Origin: Phaeodactylum tricornutum CCAP 1055/1
Lineage: Eukaryota; Bacillariophyta; Bacillariophyceae; Surirellales; Neidiaceae
Assembly (NCBI RefSeq): GCF_000150955.2
Contig: NC_011670.1
Span: forward strand, 339,817 to 403,816
DNA length: 64,000 bases
Reading direction: 5' to 3'
Shown here: positions 1-11,601 of the stretch, one piece after another
How the letters are laid out: every line of letters starts with the position of its first letter
How positions within the stretch are numbered: the stretch's first letter is position 1
Position numbers and translations under genes: made by a program
The notes under the pieces: model-generated
Database searches by the model: none
Seen by the model: only the letters and a program-made list of their open reading frames with translations
Told to the model about the DNA's origin: nothing

Positions 1-299
1 AAAGAAGATACAACGACGACGCTTTTCAACAATAGAGGCATCCGTGCCCTCTCACAAAACGTCCTTTCTCGTCCGGTGGTAGTCGAGCAACAGTCTCCCT
101 TTTTAGCGCTTCTACACAATTTGGTTTTAAGCAACCTTTCGCTGATAAGCTGAGCAAAGGGTAAAAGGCACGGCTTCAACCATAGCCCTAGAGCTGTAGC
201 TGTCACAGCAGATAAAGACAGCTGGACTGGACTTGGCTTGTACAACTTTTGGGCCAGCTTTACTGCATCTCTGTAATAACCAGCTTCGGATGCGTTCAT
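1..299 (-). CDS. 5' part of an unrecognised helical protein, cut by the left edge
   Basis: One minus-strand frame stays open from about position 351 to the window edge (about 117 codons), with an ATG at 299. The translation starts MNASEAGYYRDAVKLAQKLY and continues with an amphipathic, Ala/Leu-rich stretch (VTATALGLWLKP), then a basic Cys-rich part. The first 20 residues resemble one TPR-like helix pair, but that is only an impression. The open frame also extends upstream of the ATG to about 351 (TELLQNSILQLTKALVS), so the true 5' end may be an earlier exon. I do not recognise the family. The case rests on open-frame length and composition; the overlapping frame at 127-387 looks less protein-like. 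Confidence 0.35.
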   Translation of the reverse strand, partial: MNASEAGYYRDAVKLAQKLYKPSPVQLSLSAVTATALGLWLKPCLLPFAQLISERLLKTKLCRSAKKGDCCSTTTGRERTFCERARMPLLLKSVVVVSS

Positions 300-387
300 A
301 CTGACTAACGCTTTCGTTAGCTGAAGAATCGAATTCTGCAAAAGTTCCGTTGGTTCCGCTCAGCATGTTCTGTAAATATCCCGACAT

Positions 388-1443
388 CGCCCAACCTTGG
401 TACTAGAAGCGGATGGAGAAGGCACGGCTGTCACCCTTGTCCGTGTGGGTAATGTGTGGTCGAGGGTGTCACGGTATAGTACCATGCGACATGTCTTCTA
501 ATGATGTCCGTCAGTTGGATGTCAACACGGTGAACGGCAGTTGGAGTGTTCTTGAGAATGAAGTGAGTCGTATGGGAGTTAGTTCGGTCTTATTGTATGG
601 AGTCCCTAGATACAATGATGTATCGAGCGTTGGAGAGAACGCGACAGAACGTGTCGTGTTCTGACGGTGGCAACGGAGTGGGACAGATAATACTTATTGC
701 CTGCTTAACGGATGTAAATGGATGCGCTCCATTTTCCACGGCATGCATGTTATGGAAGGTATTCTCGGTGTCACTATAAGTATATGTGAGCGCGGGTCAT
801 GGTATAGGAATACTATGACCGAAGAAAGATATTTGTGTACGGTTGAGTTTGTTTCTCAGTTTTGTTGTTTTGTTGGCAAATCGGAGAAGCAACGAGAACT
901 AGTTTATAGCACTAATTCTTCAATCATTGTTTTATAAGTTCTTTGATCCGCATTGCTAGTTTACGCATAGGTCCTCGTATCCGCTGCCTAACCCGAGGGG
1001 AGCGTCGCCAACGAGTAGAGTTTTACAGTCCCTAAGTCTCTTAGGTGTATCGCCGGTCGTTCGTAATAACGCCCTCTCTTGTTTACCAGGCTCTGTTCCT
1101 AACAGCGCTTCTGTCCATACGGTGTACATTGGTGTATATCGTAACAGAGGGGATTCTCTGTGGAGCTAGGACTGTCCAAGTGAGAGCAACAAAATGAAGA
1201 GCGCTGAGAATTTTTGTCCTTACATAACAAACGGCCATTGGCCCTCTACACAACTATCCTTACAATACTGTCCATTTTTTCATGTTTAGCCATGCCCTGT
1301 CAATCACACTAAAAGCTAGTTTTGACTCTGAATCGGTTTTGGTTCTTGTAAGAGGTTCTCCGACCACTTGTCAACATCATGTACGCTAAGAAAGGTAATT
1401 GAATGACTCGGTTGCATGGTGTCGTTGCATTAGAGACAATTGC
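388..1443. other. Intergenic, nothing recognised
   Basis: Several short open frames lie here (413-664, 597-779, 722-937), but they overlap each other, have low-quality composition and match nothing I recognise. I see no RNA gene or repeat. Confidence 0.5.
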
Positions 1444-2595
1444 TTATGTTTTGGTGGGGTTGAGTTTTATTCCACGGCGGTATCGAGCGCCCACTAAATC
1501 GATCTTTTGCTTGACGCTTTTTCGGCGCTGAATCCGGCACGTAAAACTTCTGTGTACCATGCGGTCGTTGGACTGTACTGCTGGAAAAGGAGATGACTGC
1601 GAAATGTTGGTTGAAGTTCTAGTCCCCGTCGATCTGAGGACTACTTGCCCTTTGATGGTTGGAAGGTTGTTTGATTTTGGCTTCTTCCCGGGAGCTTGAT
1701 ATACCATTTGGTGGTATTTGATCCACGCTTCAAGTTTGTCGTAGGTCCAGCTGCCACCCAGTGTAACTGGTAACCCCTCCGCTTTCAAGCCATACGGTAA
1801 GAGCTGTGGAAGAACTTCAATACCCGAGTACCCAATATGCAAATTTCCGCGATCACCCAAGGCGTGCTTCAAGATCTGAAGCAGTAGGGTGACCAGATTG
1901 TCCGAATATCTCCGGTCTTTAGCTGTCGGTGGGATGTAAATAAGATGAAACCCTTCGATCCGCACAGCCATTCCATTGCTCATAAAATGAAGAACCCGAT
2001 TATTGGCACTCCTATCCACTACGGGACGGTCCATAATTCGCAAAAAGACCATTCCGTTTTTTTGCGCCTTCCGATTCTGACCCGCCAGGGAAATCCAAAA
2101 GAACAAAAAGCGTATTCTCTTTTCATTTACCACGCTCTCTGGTCCAGACATTCGAGCGTGATCGATACAGTAAATGGAACGGCCGCTGGAGTCCGCAGGA
2201 AGGCGGGCAACAAGACCTGTCTTGAGATCCTTCACGTCTTCTTTATCTAAGCATCCACCTCCAGATAAATCAAACATGGCCCGAAAAGCCCGCTCCGCAA
2301 ACGTTTCTCGTCTCGTCTTCCAGTAAATCGCGAGTCTAGTAGCGGCCGCCCAAGCGTTAAAGTCTTCACGGCGCATAAACAAGGACGCGTGTGTTTCGGC
2401 CTCGACTATGTTTGGGACGAGACGGATAGCCTCTTCGTAATCCTTTTTATCTTTGACGAATTCCATGGCTTCTTGTATCTGCTTGGTAGCTAGCTTACGC
2501 ATTGCGAGCGTTTCGTCCAGGTGATCATCATCCTGCTGCAAGCTTGTCACATCATTGTCATGCGCTAAGCGTTGAAGGCGGTTACTTGTTTGCAT
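1444..2595 (-). CDS. SEC14/CRAL-TRIO-like lipid-binding protein, copy A
   Basis: A single-exon protein of 383 residues starting at ATG 2595. An N-terminal helical region (about residues 40-110, with LFMRREDFNAWAAATRLAIY) is followed by a CRAL-TRIO-like core from about 125 (LPADSSGRSIYCIDHARM) to 285. The core ends with the family's usual pattern of a strand-rich segment (GFHLIYIPP), a helix, then YGLKAEGLPVTLGGSW, which corresponds to the 'LP..yGG' signature of SEC14 domains. Members bind phosphoinositides or other lipids and carry them between membranes. The C-terminal 90 residues are basic and variable. It is clearly a paralog of the gene at 4150-5310, with which it lies head to head 1.55 kb apart. 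The fold call is moderate and the ligand is unknown. Confidence 0.65.
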   Translation of the reverse strand: MQTSNRLQRLAHDNDVTSLQQDDDHLDETLAMRKLATKQIQEAMEFVKDKKDYEEAIRLVPNIVEAETHASLFMRREDFNAWAAATRLAIYWKTRRETFAERAFRAMFDLSGGGCLDKEDVKDLKTGLVARLPADSSGRSIYCIDHARMSGPESVVNEKRIRFLFFWISLAGQNRKAQKNGMVFLRIMDRPVVDRSANNRVLHFMSNGMAVRIEGFHLIYIPPTAKDRRYSDNLVTLLLQILKHALGDRGNLHIGYSGIEVLPQLLPYGLKAEGLPVTLGGSWTYDKLEAWIKYHQMVYQAPGKKPKSNNLPTIKGQVVLRSTGTRTSTNISQSSPFPAVQSNDRMVHRSFTCRIQRRKSVKQKIDLVGARYRRGIKLNPTKT

Positions 2596-4149
2596 TGCTT
2601 AACTTACTAGTGTCATGCGATGTTAGTTGGCGTTTGTTTCGTGGTAAGATAAGTGGTTGCCTTCTGTAATGGACCGGACAGCCGCAACAAGGGAAAGTGT
2701 CCCGACGAGCGAAGCGGCGTCTGCTGCAAGGTGTGACTGCGAACGGGTACTGTCGGTACCGCTATCGTTCTGCTTCGCACGAGAAGAAATGGCAGAAATT
2801 GTCGATATACAAAAGTCGTTCCTGCTTGTAGTGAATTAACAAATGTCATGCAAAGCAAAATTACTTTATACGGTGTAAAACTTATCGTTTAAAATTAAGT
2901 AGTCTTGCCCTATATAAACAGATAAATATGTTGCTTGGGGCTGTACGGTTCAGAAACGAGGCGATCCAAAATACTGAATCGATTCTAACTGTACATTAAA
3001 CGTTTACAGACCTTTGGTAGGATACGTCAGTAGCTACGTTTCTACGAGGACGACATACCGGTAAATCTCCGATCATGGTCTTGTATCTACAGGAAATTCT
3101 CTAAATGGGCAATTATGTCAAATCCACTAAACGGGTCATACGTTAAGCAACTAACAATTCTTAGTAAGGATTTGTCCGTTGACAGTTAAATCACAATTCC
3201 AGGTATTTTCGACAGTTTTGAAGATTCGTAAATGGGCTCTGTAGTATCCAAGAAAGCACTTCCTACGACAGAAGACTGTCAATGAAAGGATTTTATTATT
3301 AGCAACGTAAGTCCTTCAAAGTCGAGCAGCTTACACTGACACCAGTTCACGATTCCTGGTACAGCACCAACTTTTTTTGAGGTCAAGCTACCTTGCAATC
3401 AGCCCAGAATGCAATTGTTCCGCTTTGCTTGACGCTGATTTTGAACAACAAAGCCAGCCTGATTTGATGCTCTTGACTGTGAGTTATCGTTTCCATTTCT
3501 CCGGTCTGTGCTTTTATATATGCTAAAATTTTCCGCTCAAATTTTGCTTCTAAGAAATAGGATCGATTTGCATTCGCAAAAACGGTATGTGCAGCGGGTT
3601 AGCAGCCATATAGCGGATTTGGCAGGGTCTGATCACTGTTTAAGCAAATTTTCTCTTGTATTTATCTCACGTTCTGTTTCGCACAATAGTGGAGCGATGG
3701 AAAATGAAATTCATCCCTAACTGACGACCTGTTGTAAATCCAAAAGCGAACACTCCAAGACTATCAGCAATGTTTAGGAGTTGCTTGGTTCTTCGTTTGG
3801 AAAAAGTGACTGCGGTGAAGGGGAAGTTTTGCTTTTGACTGATGTTATGTTTTATTAGGCTTTCGAGCAGTATGTCACAGTCGCTCGTCGTAGCTCTAAA
3901 TCGATTTTGCTGCAAGCCTTAACTTGCTACGGGTAACATCTGCGAGGTCCTTTTTCATTTTGCGTGGTGCGGACATTGTCATGTCAAACTTCGCATGCTG
4001 CTGCGTGCATCATATTTTATGTTGGAAATCGTCACATCTCCAGTTTCTATCCGTTCACTTGTCCACTTTCTTATCGCTTAGAGAGCACAATCACCAGTCT
4101 CTAGAGAGCACGGTCTTTTAAAAAAGCGTGTTATAGATTACTCACTCGT
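2596..4149. other. Intergenic between divergent CRAL-TRIO-like paralogs
   Basis: AT-rich, with short open frames that I judge to be chance. It must hold the promoters of both flanking genes. A TGACTGTGAG element sits at 3474-3483; the same word recurs upstream of other genes in this window. Confidence 0.5.
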
Positions 4150-5310
4150 ATGACAGATACGGATAGTGACGACGAAAAATTAGCACCTGCGGCTCGTGGA
4201 ATGGCTGCGGAATCCGGTGGCACTGCGACCGCCGCAGAACCTCACTTTGTCTACAGGCAGCAGTGGCGTTCGTGTCATCCATCAAATCCTGAAACAGTCT
4301 CTCGCTTTCAAGAAGAAACGAATGCTTTGAAAATTCCAGAAAAGGCGGCGTATGTACAAGCAATGTCATGCTGCCCTGAAATCGTCCACAGAGAGTCCAA
4401 TCTGTTACTCTTTCTACGCCATGAGAATTTCAACTTTCCCGCTGCGACCAAACGGCTGGCCCTGCATTGGAAACATCGACTAGAGTATTTTGAAGACAGG
4501 GCTTGGCGACCTCTCTTTGACTTTTCGGGGCATGGTGCGTTAACAAGCGACGATATTGCAAAAATAAAACTGGGGTTTCTGGCAAAACTTCCAGCGGATA
4601 ATGAAGGACGTCCTGTCATTTGCGTCGATCGTAATAGATTGGACGGAATGGGCGATGAGGTGAATTCTGCACGCATGCGCATTCTTTTTTTCTGGCTCTC
4701 ATTTATTTCCGGCTTTACAAACGTGCAAGATAAAGGGTTCGTTGTACTGAGGGTCACGAGAGGGCAAAGCATTGGGAGAAGCGGGTTGGCAAAAGTTCAA
4801 AATTTAGTGCGTGATGCCATGCCACTAAGAATTGCAGCTTTTCATATATGCTCACTACCACCGCCAGGAGGACGAAAATCTTTCTCAGACGTAGTAGTTC
4901 CGATTGTTCTTCAGCTGATGCAACGTGCACTAGGAAGGAGGGCTAACGTGCATACAGCATCCACTGGTGCGGAAATGTTAGAGAAGCTTAAACCCTTTGG
5001 GTTGAAAAAAGATTCTCTTCCACGCATTGTTGGGGGGTCTTGGAGCTACGAAAAATTGGACGCCATTATTTTGCAGCTTTCGGCAAGGTTCAGAAATGGT
5101 GAAGGAGCAACTGCTGATGTACAGAGTAGCGATGCTGGTAACAATATCCGGGCCAATCCTGCTACCGGCGACGAATTTTCGTATTTGACAGACCGAACTG
5201 TCTCCATACGGACCAGGCATGTGGAGACACAGAACCGAAAGTTTATGAAGCGAAAAATGGATATGGTTCAACAGAAGCATATGCAATCTGAAGGCGAAAG
5301 AAGGTTGTAG
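4150..5310 (+). CDS. SEC14/CRAL-TRIO-like lipid-binding protein, copy B
   Basis: A single-exon protein of 386 residues from ATG 4150. It aligns along its length with copy A: LLLFLRHENFNFPAATKRLA matches the helical N-terminus, LAKLPADNEGRPVICVDRNR the start of the lipid-binding core, and FGLKKDSLPRIVGGSWSYEK the SEC14-type end. It begins with an acidic leader (TDTDSDDEK) and a short Ala/Gly stretch, which copy A lacks. The tail (ETQNRKFMKRKMDMVQQKH) is basic and matches copy A's MVHRSFTCRIQRRKSVKQKI. Lipid transfer or lipid-dependent signalling is a family-level inference. A decayed third copy follows downstream in the same orientation. Confidence 0.65.
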   Translation: MTDTDSDDEKLAPAARGMAAESGGTATAAEPHFVYRQQWRSCHPSNPETVSRFQEETNALKIPEKAAYVQAMSCCPEIVHRESNLLLFLRHENFNFPAATKRLALHWKHRLEYFEDRAWRPLFDFSGHGALTSDDIAKIKLGFLAKLPADNEGRPVICVDRNRLDGMGDEVNSARMRILFFWLSFISGFTNVQDKGFVVLRVTRGQSIGRSGLAKVQNLVRDAMPLRIAAFHICSLPPPGGRKSFSDVVVPIVLQLMQRALGRRANVHTASTGAEMLEKLKPFGLKKDSLPRIVGGSWSYEKLDAIILQLSARFRNGEGATADVQSSDAGNNIRANPATGDEFSYLTDRTVSIRTRHVETQNRKFMKRKMDMVQQKHMQSEGERRL

Positions 5311-5559
5311 ATTATGACTGTTCAATCTTTCTCTCATCCTGAGCTCAAGGAAAGACGGATACCCCCTCGTTACATTGATTTCGCCGTCAGTGCCGTAAAT
5401 CGAGGTTATCCTATGAAATGGCAACAGCTCGACAAATGTGACGCTTCGAGGTTATTGTATCCTTTGTGTCCCTCTACTAGTTCCAAGAATTACCGAAACG
5501 CCAGTAGTAAGTGGTACACGTTTCTGCAGAGTCCCAGTCACGGTCCTTGGTAATTGCTT

Positions 5560-6210
5560 TGCTTTTGGATACTTAAACGCCTTCATGTTCTTGGCTGCTC
5601 AAATGAAGGTCGAGCTCTTGTTGACTTATCTGGCCAAGGCTACCTAGATGAAAAAAATCTCGAGTGCACGAGAAATGGATGGGTGGTAAAGCTACGGACG
5701 ATTCTAGCGGTAAGGCTGTGTTGTGTATGAATTACTCCAGTTTACAAGGCGTATCCTTCTCTGATGTAAATGAAGTGAGGCTTAAAAAAATTGGTCTTTG
5801 TCTCAAGTATATTCTCATTGCAGAATGGCCAGATCACCAGAGGTGTAGTATGCATCCGTCATGTTGAGCGCCCTGTTTTAGACGGAGCTTTGAAACCCCG
5901 GATGCTGAAATATGTAAAGAAGTAATGTCTGTCAAGGTATAAGGGTTTCATCTATGCTGCTTCCAACTCAAGTTGGAAAATCGGACGCATTCGGATAAGC
6001 TGGTCCCTCTTCTCATCAGCTTCTCAAGGCTGCCTTCAGAGGGAAGGATTTTACACTTATTATCGGACGCCACAACAATGGCACCTAAATATTTCCGCAT
6101 GAGATTGCGTCAAACATAGTACCCGCAAATCTTGGGGCGTGCGATTGTACGGCAACTTTGAGGCTTGTTTGATGCCAGCTGTTCAGTGCAAGATATAAGC
6201 TTTGTCGCTT
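5560..6210 (+). pseudogene. Decayed third copy of the CRAL-TRIO-like gene
   Basis: No long open frame exists, but all three plus-strand frames carry ordered matches to the two intact copies. From left to right: LKRLHVLG (against TKRLALHW); LVDLSGQGYLDEKNL near 5630 (against MFDLSGGGCLDKEDV); ATDDSSGKAVLCMNYSSLQG near 5695-5755 (against LPADSSGRSIYCIDHARMSG) with VNEVRLKKIGLCL; then CIRHVERPVLDGA near 5850 (against LRIMDRPVVDRSA); MLLPTQVGKSDAFG near 5960; and a weak match to the LP..GGSW end near 6140. Frame changes and in-frame stops interrupt it, at least three frameshifts by eye. It lies about 250 bases after copy B in the same direction, so it is best read as a dead tandem duplicate. Confidence 0.6.
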
Positions 6211-6622
6211 CCGCTGGGCTCGACTGAAAGCCTAATGATAGTCCCGTAGCCAAGGTTCAATGCGTGCACCCGCCTTTGTCTAAGGTCATTATGCTGACGC
6301 ATGCGAAATTGCGAAAGGGACCAGCTGAGTTGGAGTAGAATGGGAAAGTGCGTAAGACGCAAAATTGCTCGGTTTTCACTAATGTAAACAGCTTTCGCTT
6401 GACTGAAGCAACTTCATGAAAGCAGCTCACTAACAGTGGGGGAAGGTACCTACTCGCAGAAACACAAACGATCCCAGATTGATTGCAGCGAATTGGCCTG
6501 AATTTCAGAATTGCAAGGGCTATAGCTCTAAAAAAAATTAAAAAAGCAGATATGAAATTGGCGTCGTAAAGAAGTGCGCAAAACATGTTCTCATTCGTTG
6601 CAACTGTCTATCAGATTCTTTA
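6211..6622. other. Intergenic, nothing recognised
   Basis: The open frame at 6257-6586 (minus) is Cys/Phe-rich without family resemblance. It probably holds the 3' UTR of the DsbA-like gene. Confidence 0.4.
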
Positions 6623-7237
6623 CTACTGAGACTTGAGACGATCGATTATACTGGCCCATTCGTCGGGTCCCCAGGAACTTTCAGTTCCAAGCACAAGCTT
6701 ATCTTCAATGACGTGCTTTGGCGTTCCAAATACCCCGTAACCCATGGCGATTTTATGCTCTTCGTAAGCCGGTTTCACTACTTCCGTCCAGTCATGGACG
6801 TTGGCAAGAAAGAAATCTTCGTTGAACTTTTCATCGAGAATTCCAGCTTCCTTCGCAATGTCACAGAAGACTGAATCGATTTCGGACATGCGGGCATCGC
6901 CAAGAGCCTTGTTGGTGTATCGTTCTTGATTAGCGTAGCATGCGTCAATAAATTTGAATCTGGCGTCAGTTCCTTTGAAATTTTCGATGAGTTTTGCCGC
7001 ACATTGGCCCGGGAATGCCTGCGGGTGAAAAGCCAAGCTCGTCAAATAGACCGAAAAATCGAATTGGTCCGCGAAACGCTTTTTGATTTCAGGAAATCGC
7101 TCCCAGTTTTTTTTCGCAAAGGGGCACTGCAAATCCCAAAATATTTTCCAGCTCTGCTTCGTCATGGGTGCTTTCCCTGGAGGGGACAATGCGTAACAAC
7201 GAGAAAAAAAGAAAAAGAGCAAGAGCGACACTCGCAT
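6623..7237 (-). CDS. Secreted DsbA-like thioredoxin-fold protein
   Basis: 204 residues starting at ATG 7237. A strongly hydrophobic leader (MRVSLLLFFFFSRCYA, likely cut before LSPP) is followed by a DsbA/FrnE-like domain: WDLQCPFAKKNWERFPEI at about residues 35-52 is where DsbA proteins carry the catalytic CxxC, and GVFGTPKHVIEDKL near 170 carries the cis-proline loop (TP). The active site here is C-P-F-A, so the second cysteine is absent. Family members of this kind often act as isomerase-, GST- or chaperone-like proteins rather than as dithiol oxidases. The leader implies entry into the ER; there is no clear ASAF-type plastid site. The substrate is unknown. Confidence 0.65.
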   Translation of the reverse strand: MRVSLLLFFFFSRCYALSPPGKAPMTKQSWKIFWDLQCPFAKKNWERFPEIKKRFADQFDFSVYLTSLAFHPQAFPGQCAAKLIENFKGTDARFKFIDACYANQERYTNKALGDARMSEIDSVFCDIAKEAGILDEKFNEDFFLANVHDWTEVVKPAYEEHKIAMGYGVFGTPKHVIEDKLVLGTESSWGPDEWASIIDRLKSQ

Positions 7238-7623
7238 AGTCGGTGAAACAAAGTTTCTGGAATCTGAGTGATGATTGTTGGGAATGATGCTGATCTTTTC
7301 TAGGGTGGTGGCAAAACGTGGGCCGAGGCAAGATACTTTTTTAGTACCAGATCAGCGAGAATTTGTGGAACCCCCTTGCCATTAAAGCTCATCAGTAGCT
7401 TTTTTTACAGTTAGCCTCAATCACTTCTCCTTCACAGTCAGTCAGCTCACAGGTATGGAGCAAACTGATAAAATACTTGCAGGATGGGGACAGAAATGTG
7501 AGAAAGAATGGGTTTTAAGAATGTAAGTTGCCATTCCACTTCTTTCGAAATTACGCGCCCAGTTTACGAAACTTATAAAATTAGAAAATACATTCATCGT
7601 GCAGGCTCTCTTCGAACCATCAA
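7238..7623. promoter_or_regulatory. Intergenic with putative promoter of the DsbA-like gene
   Basis: Upstream of the DsbA-like start lie TTACAGTTA at 7405-7413 and TTCACAGTCA at 7431-7440, followed by a repeat of GTCA. On the gene's strand these read TAACTGTAA and TGACTGTGAA, close to the TGACTGTGAG word seen upstream of other genes here. A promoter role is inferred from position and recurrence only. Confidence 0.3.
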
Positions 7624-8826
7624 TTACGAAGAGGGCTCTGTGTCTTGCACTCCGCGTTTGTCAACCCGAAACCGTCCGACCTGAGGACTTTCTGTACTTA
7701 TTCGTTTTGCAGGATGTTTTTCTAGTCGACAATGCGTCTCGCCTCCTGATCGGGCAACTTCCGCCCAGACTTGAATATCGGCTGCCTTCCAGAATTTTCC
7801 CAATGCTGGTTTGGGTGTTGATAACCGACCGTCATCACCGCTACGATGTGAGACTGAGCCATTCGTGATAACAACGGCGACCCGGTATCGTCGGGCGACG
7901 CGCCGCAGGGTGTTAGAAATGGTAAGGAAGGGCGAGTCGGAGTTCAAACATCCTGAAGCCGAATCGAAAACCAGGAGACAGTTCGGCGCTGCTACAGTTC
8001 CAGATTCCAGTGAAAGCTCAATGTCAGCGAGGGCTGCTAACAACTGATGATCGTCTCCCACAGAAAGGAAATCTGTCCTCGTCAGCACATCAAATTGCAC
8101 TGATTGCGGATAATGCTTGACAAGCTGCGAAAGACGTTGGGCATAGGATCGGAGGCTAGGATTGCTGCTAAGATACCATGTTTTTATGTTTGCGGTAGAG
8201 CTGGCAACTTGCAGCGCTACTTGACTTTTTCCACAGCCGGGCGGCCCGGAAAATTGGGTCACATATCCAAAAGGTATTCCTGAATGCGGGTCGCTGCTGT
8301 GATTGAGTGTCATTTCTGCCGATGGCGCCACTGAGTACTCTTTAGGAAAAGACAGCAGTCGGTCTAAAGAAAACGAACCAGTAGTCAACGTTGGGAATTC
8401 ACTTTCTCGTGCTTTTTCTTGGAGCATTTCTAGGACAGAGATTGTGCCGCTGACCCTGAATGGCGAAATTGGGCAATCAGCTTGATCTTTACTTCGTTCG
8501 TGGACGTTGTGTAAGAACCGTCCGTATTTAGAAGTCGCAATCAGCGCCTGAGCCACATCGTGTCGTAGATTGTTCGCTTGTGGCAAGGCGATCGGACGTG
8601 ATCTTGAACCTGTAGAGTCGATGATTCGCAGGCTTCCTGGGTGGCGCGACAATAGTGCCTGTGGCGTTTCAATCGGCTGGAATGGGTTTTGCTGGGTCAG
8701 AGTGGACGAGTCTGCTCCGTTATTCGTGGAGGAAGCCGGATTCCTGGGCAAGCCGATGGAGCTGGATTCCGTGACGAGTCGGGTGCGCAGCTCGGGATGC
8801 ATTTGTATTGATTGGAAGGTTGGCAT
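7624..8826 (-). CDS. RAD51D: RAD51-family recombinase paralog, RAD51D-like
   Basis: 400 residues from ATG 8826, one exon. A RecA-type ATPase core starts near residue 140 (LTTGSFSLDRLLSF). The Walker A loop is GPPGCGKSQVALQ in the family's usual context (GYVTQFSGPPGCGKS), and Walker B is NCLLVFDSASG. Downstream, GRLSTPKPALGKFWKAADIQ corresponds to the RLKPALGRSW segment typical of RAD51D. Members form the BCDX2-type complexes that help load RAD51 on single-stranded DNA in homologous recombination, in the nucleus. The N-terminal 130 residues are Ser/Pro-rich and show no recognisable HhH domain. RAD51D is preferred over XRCC3 or RAD51B because of the PALG..W segment, but the exact paralog is uncertain. 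Confidence 0.6.
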   Translation of the reverse strand: MPTFQSIQMHPELRTRLVTESSSIGLPRNPASSTNNGADSSTLTQQNPFQPIETPQALLSRHPGSLRIIDSTGSRSRPIALPQANNLRHDVAQALIATSKYGRFLHNVHERSKDQADCPISPFRVSGTISVLEMLQEKARESEFPTLTTGSFSLDRLLSFPKEYSVAPSAEMTLNHSSDPHSGIPFGYVTQFSGPPGCGKSQVALQVASSTANIKTWYLSSNPSLRSYAQRLSQLVKHYPQSVQFDVLTRTDFLSVGDDHQLLAALADIELSLESGTVAAPNCLLVFDSASGCLNSDSPFLTISNTLRRVARRYRVAVVITNGSVSHRSGDDGRLSTPKPALGKFWKAADIQVWAEVARSGGETHCRLEKHPAKRISTESPQVGRFRVDKRGVQDTEPSS

Positions 8827-9232
8827 ATTTGCTTTGCGAAAGAAAATGCCGATCTGTCAGTTTCTTCGGAACCGCTTGATGCACTCAGTTTGAGGTTACC
8901 GTCCGCTTCGGCAGACTTGCGAATTGTGAGCTCATCTTTGCCGACTTTTAGGTTTGTGCGTCTGTCCCTTACTACGTGATCGATGGTGTCAAGTTACGGT
9001 ATTTTTGTCTTGACTGTGAGACGATTTTTTTCAAGCGAAGAAGATCTGTGTGAAACTACTCCTTGTTTTTTAGAGCGCGTTGTACGATTCAGGCGTCGAA
9101 GAAGCTTACTCTATTGTGGGGATGGGCCGTACAGTAATTGGAATTCGTTGAACTATTAGTTTTCGAAATACGCTTTCGTCGAAAAAGGGGGGAACGACTC
9201 CCGACTTATAATAACAATCGCGTAATCCTCGT
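8827..9232. promoter_or_regulatory. Intergenic: promoter of the RAD51D-like gene and 3' UTR of ATPB
   Basis: A TGACTGTGAG word lies at 9011-9020, 185 bases upstream of the recombinase start. The part next to 9232 should be the 3' UTR of the ATP synthase gene. Nothing else is recognised. Confidence 0.3.
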
Positions 9233-10979
<1,747 letters not shown>

Positions 10980-11601
10980 GGTCGACGACGGTCCACAGAG
11001 AGCAGGTAGTGCGACGACAACGGCGGTGTGCGGGTAGGTAGGTAGGTACGTTGGTGCGGCGGCGGCGCTCGTGTTGGTTTCGTGCTACGAGCGAGAGCAC
11101 GTAGGAATTCCACGTACGATCCATGGAAGAACGACGCACGGAAAGATTGGGTGCCTGCCGATCCAGTGACGTCACCGGATCGGCAGATCCAAGCTTGGTC
11201 CGCGCGTACCCCCACGTCAATGTGCGTGGTACCAATTTCCTCCCTATGATCCGTACGGAACACAAGGCGTTAAGGTTTTCGTACGGTCATCGTACGTAGC
11301 TGACGGTAAAAGGCTTGGATCGTGTCTACGTAGATTCACGTGGAGCGGCAAGACGACAGTATTACACTACAGCTACTATTAGTACACCACCGTGCGGGAA
11401 ACACAAACACAGCTCTACTAGCTAGTTGCACGAGACTTTACTACTGTCCCCAACCCCGCACCGTCGCAACAGTTGCCATCCCAACGCGCAAGTCCGCCAA
11501 ACCGTAGCGATCCTCGCTCTCTGTGTGTCCTTCAGCTGACGAGTCCGACCCTTTCGGATCATCCCAGTAACGACTCTTACTTGTTCGAATTCTGTATTAT
11601 C
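10980..11601. promoter_or_regulatory. Shared bidirectional promoter of the two ATP synthase genes
   Basis: The 622 bases separate the ATG of F1 beta (minus) from the ATG of F1 delta (plus), so both promoters must lie here or in the 5' UTRs. It contains a GGTA microsatellite near 11037-11049 and a long palindrome at 11155-11186 (separate entry). Confidence 0.7.
11155..11186. promoter_or_regulatory. 32-bp palindrome centred on a CRE core (TGACGTCA)
   Basis: The arms CTGCCGATCC (11155-11164) and GGATCGGCAG (11177-11186) are exact reverse complements. They enclose the perfect palindrome GTGACGTCAC (11166-11175), with a single unpaired A/C position on either side. TGACGTCA is the classic bZIP/CRE site. 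Related TGACGT elements act as CO2/cAMP-responsive elements in Phaeodactylum carbonic anhydrase promoters. That the site controls the ATP synthase pair is inference from its position in their shared promoter. Confidence 0.55.
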
